Assembly: GCA_937925455.1 (NCBI GenBank)
Contig: CALEWF010000237.1
Coordinates: 1-13,972 of the forward strand
Reading direction: 5' to 3'
DNA: 13,972 nt
Source: an uncultured Flavobacteriales bacterium
GTDB lineage: Bacteria; Bacteroidota; Bacteroidia; CAIKAF01
Part shown: in pieces, positions 13,915-13,972 of the stretch
Layout: the number at the start of each line of letters is the position of its first letter
How positions within the stretch are numbered: position 1 is the first letter of the stretch
Made by a program: the position numbers and the translations under genes
Notes under the pieces: model-generated
Databases searched by the model: none
Told to the model about the DNA's origin: nothing
What the model saw: only the letters and a program-made list of their open reading frames with translations

Positions 13915-13972
13915 TTGCTTTCAAGAATATGCTTTTATGATTGAAAAAAATCTATTGAATTAGGCACTTAGC

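Noticed and set aside
13915..13972. Start of another gene at the right edge
   Set aside because: ATGs at 13929 and 13937 run into stop codons within 3 and 8 codons; nothing codable is visible before the window ends.

Overview
The window looks like a chromosomal segment of a Bacteroidota bacterium. A Chitinophagales/Sphingobacteriales-type member is my guess, not proven. The reasons are AT-rich DNA, few recognisable Shine-Dalgarno sequences, several perfect matches to the Bacteroidota -7 promoter box (TAnnTTTG) placed just before starts, and an agmatinase-like gene paired with a deoxyhypusine-synthase-like gene. I see no phage, transposase, CRISPR, rRNA or tRNA gene. Twelve protein genes are supported, all apparently intact.

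Layout: positions 1-420 are gene-free and hold short tandem repeats plus copy A of a GC-rich repeat. Positions 421-6114 carry four plus-strand genes: pfkA and priA (7 bp apart), then an agmatinase-family gene and a deoxyhypusine-synthase-like gene (18 bp apart) behind their own promoter. Positions 6115-6736 are gene-free and hold a possible terminator, copy B of the GC-rich repeat in inverted orientation, and a cluster of REP-like palindromic units. Next come two divergent glycosyltransferase genes: a polytopic GT-C-type enzyme (minus) and a family-2 enzyme (plus), only 49 bp apart. Convergent to the latter lies the lipid/ribosome cluster on the minus strand, yceD(DUF177)-rpmF, terminator, plsX-fabH. 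Divergent from yceD is a plus-strand pair, a nucleoside phosphorylase and queE.

Functionally the genes are mostly housekeeping: glycolysis (PfkA), replication restart (PriA), polyamine metabolism (agmatinase-like plus DHS-like), surface glycosylation (two glycosyltransferases), initiation of fatty-acid and phospholipid synthesis (FabH, PlsX), ribosome (L32, YceD), nucleoside salvage and queuosine synthesis (QueE).

The least explained content is non-coding. A repeat of about 152 bp, roughly 92% identical between two inverted copies about 6 kb apart, has strong internal hairpins and a neighbouring 16-bp tandem array whose unit number differs between copies. Beside copy B sit three REP-like units. 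The least explained protein pair is the agmatinase-like and DHS-like couple, where the DHS homologue keeps the catalytic lysine but lacks the histidine-containing glycine motif of true DHS. Several gene starts were moved inward because a promoter box lies inside the longest ORF.
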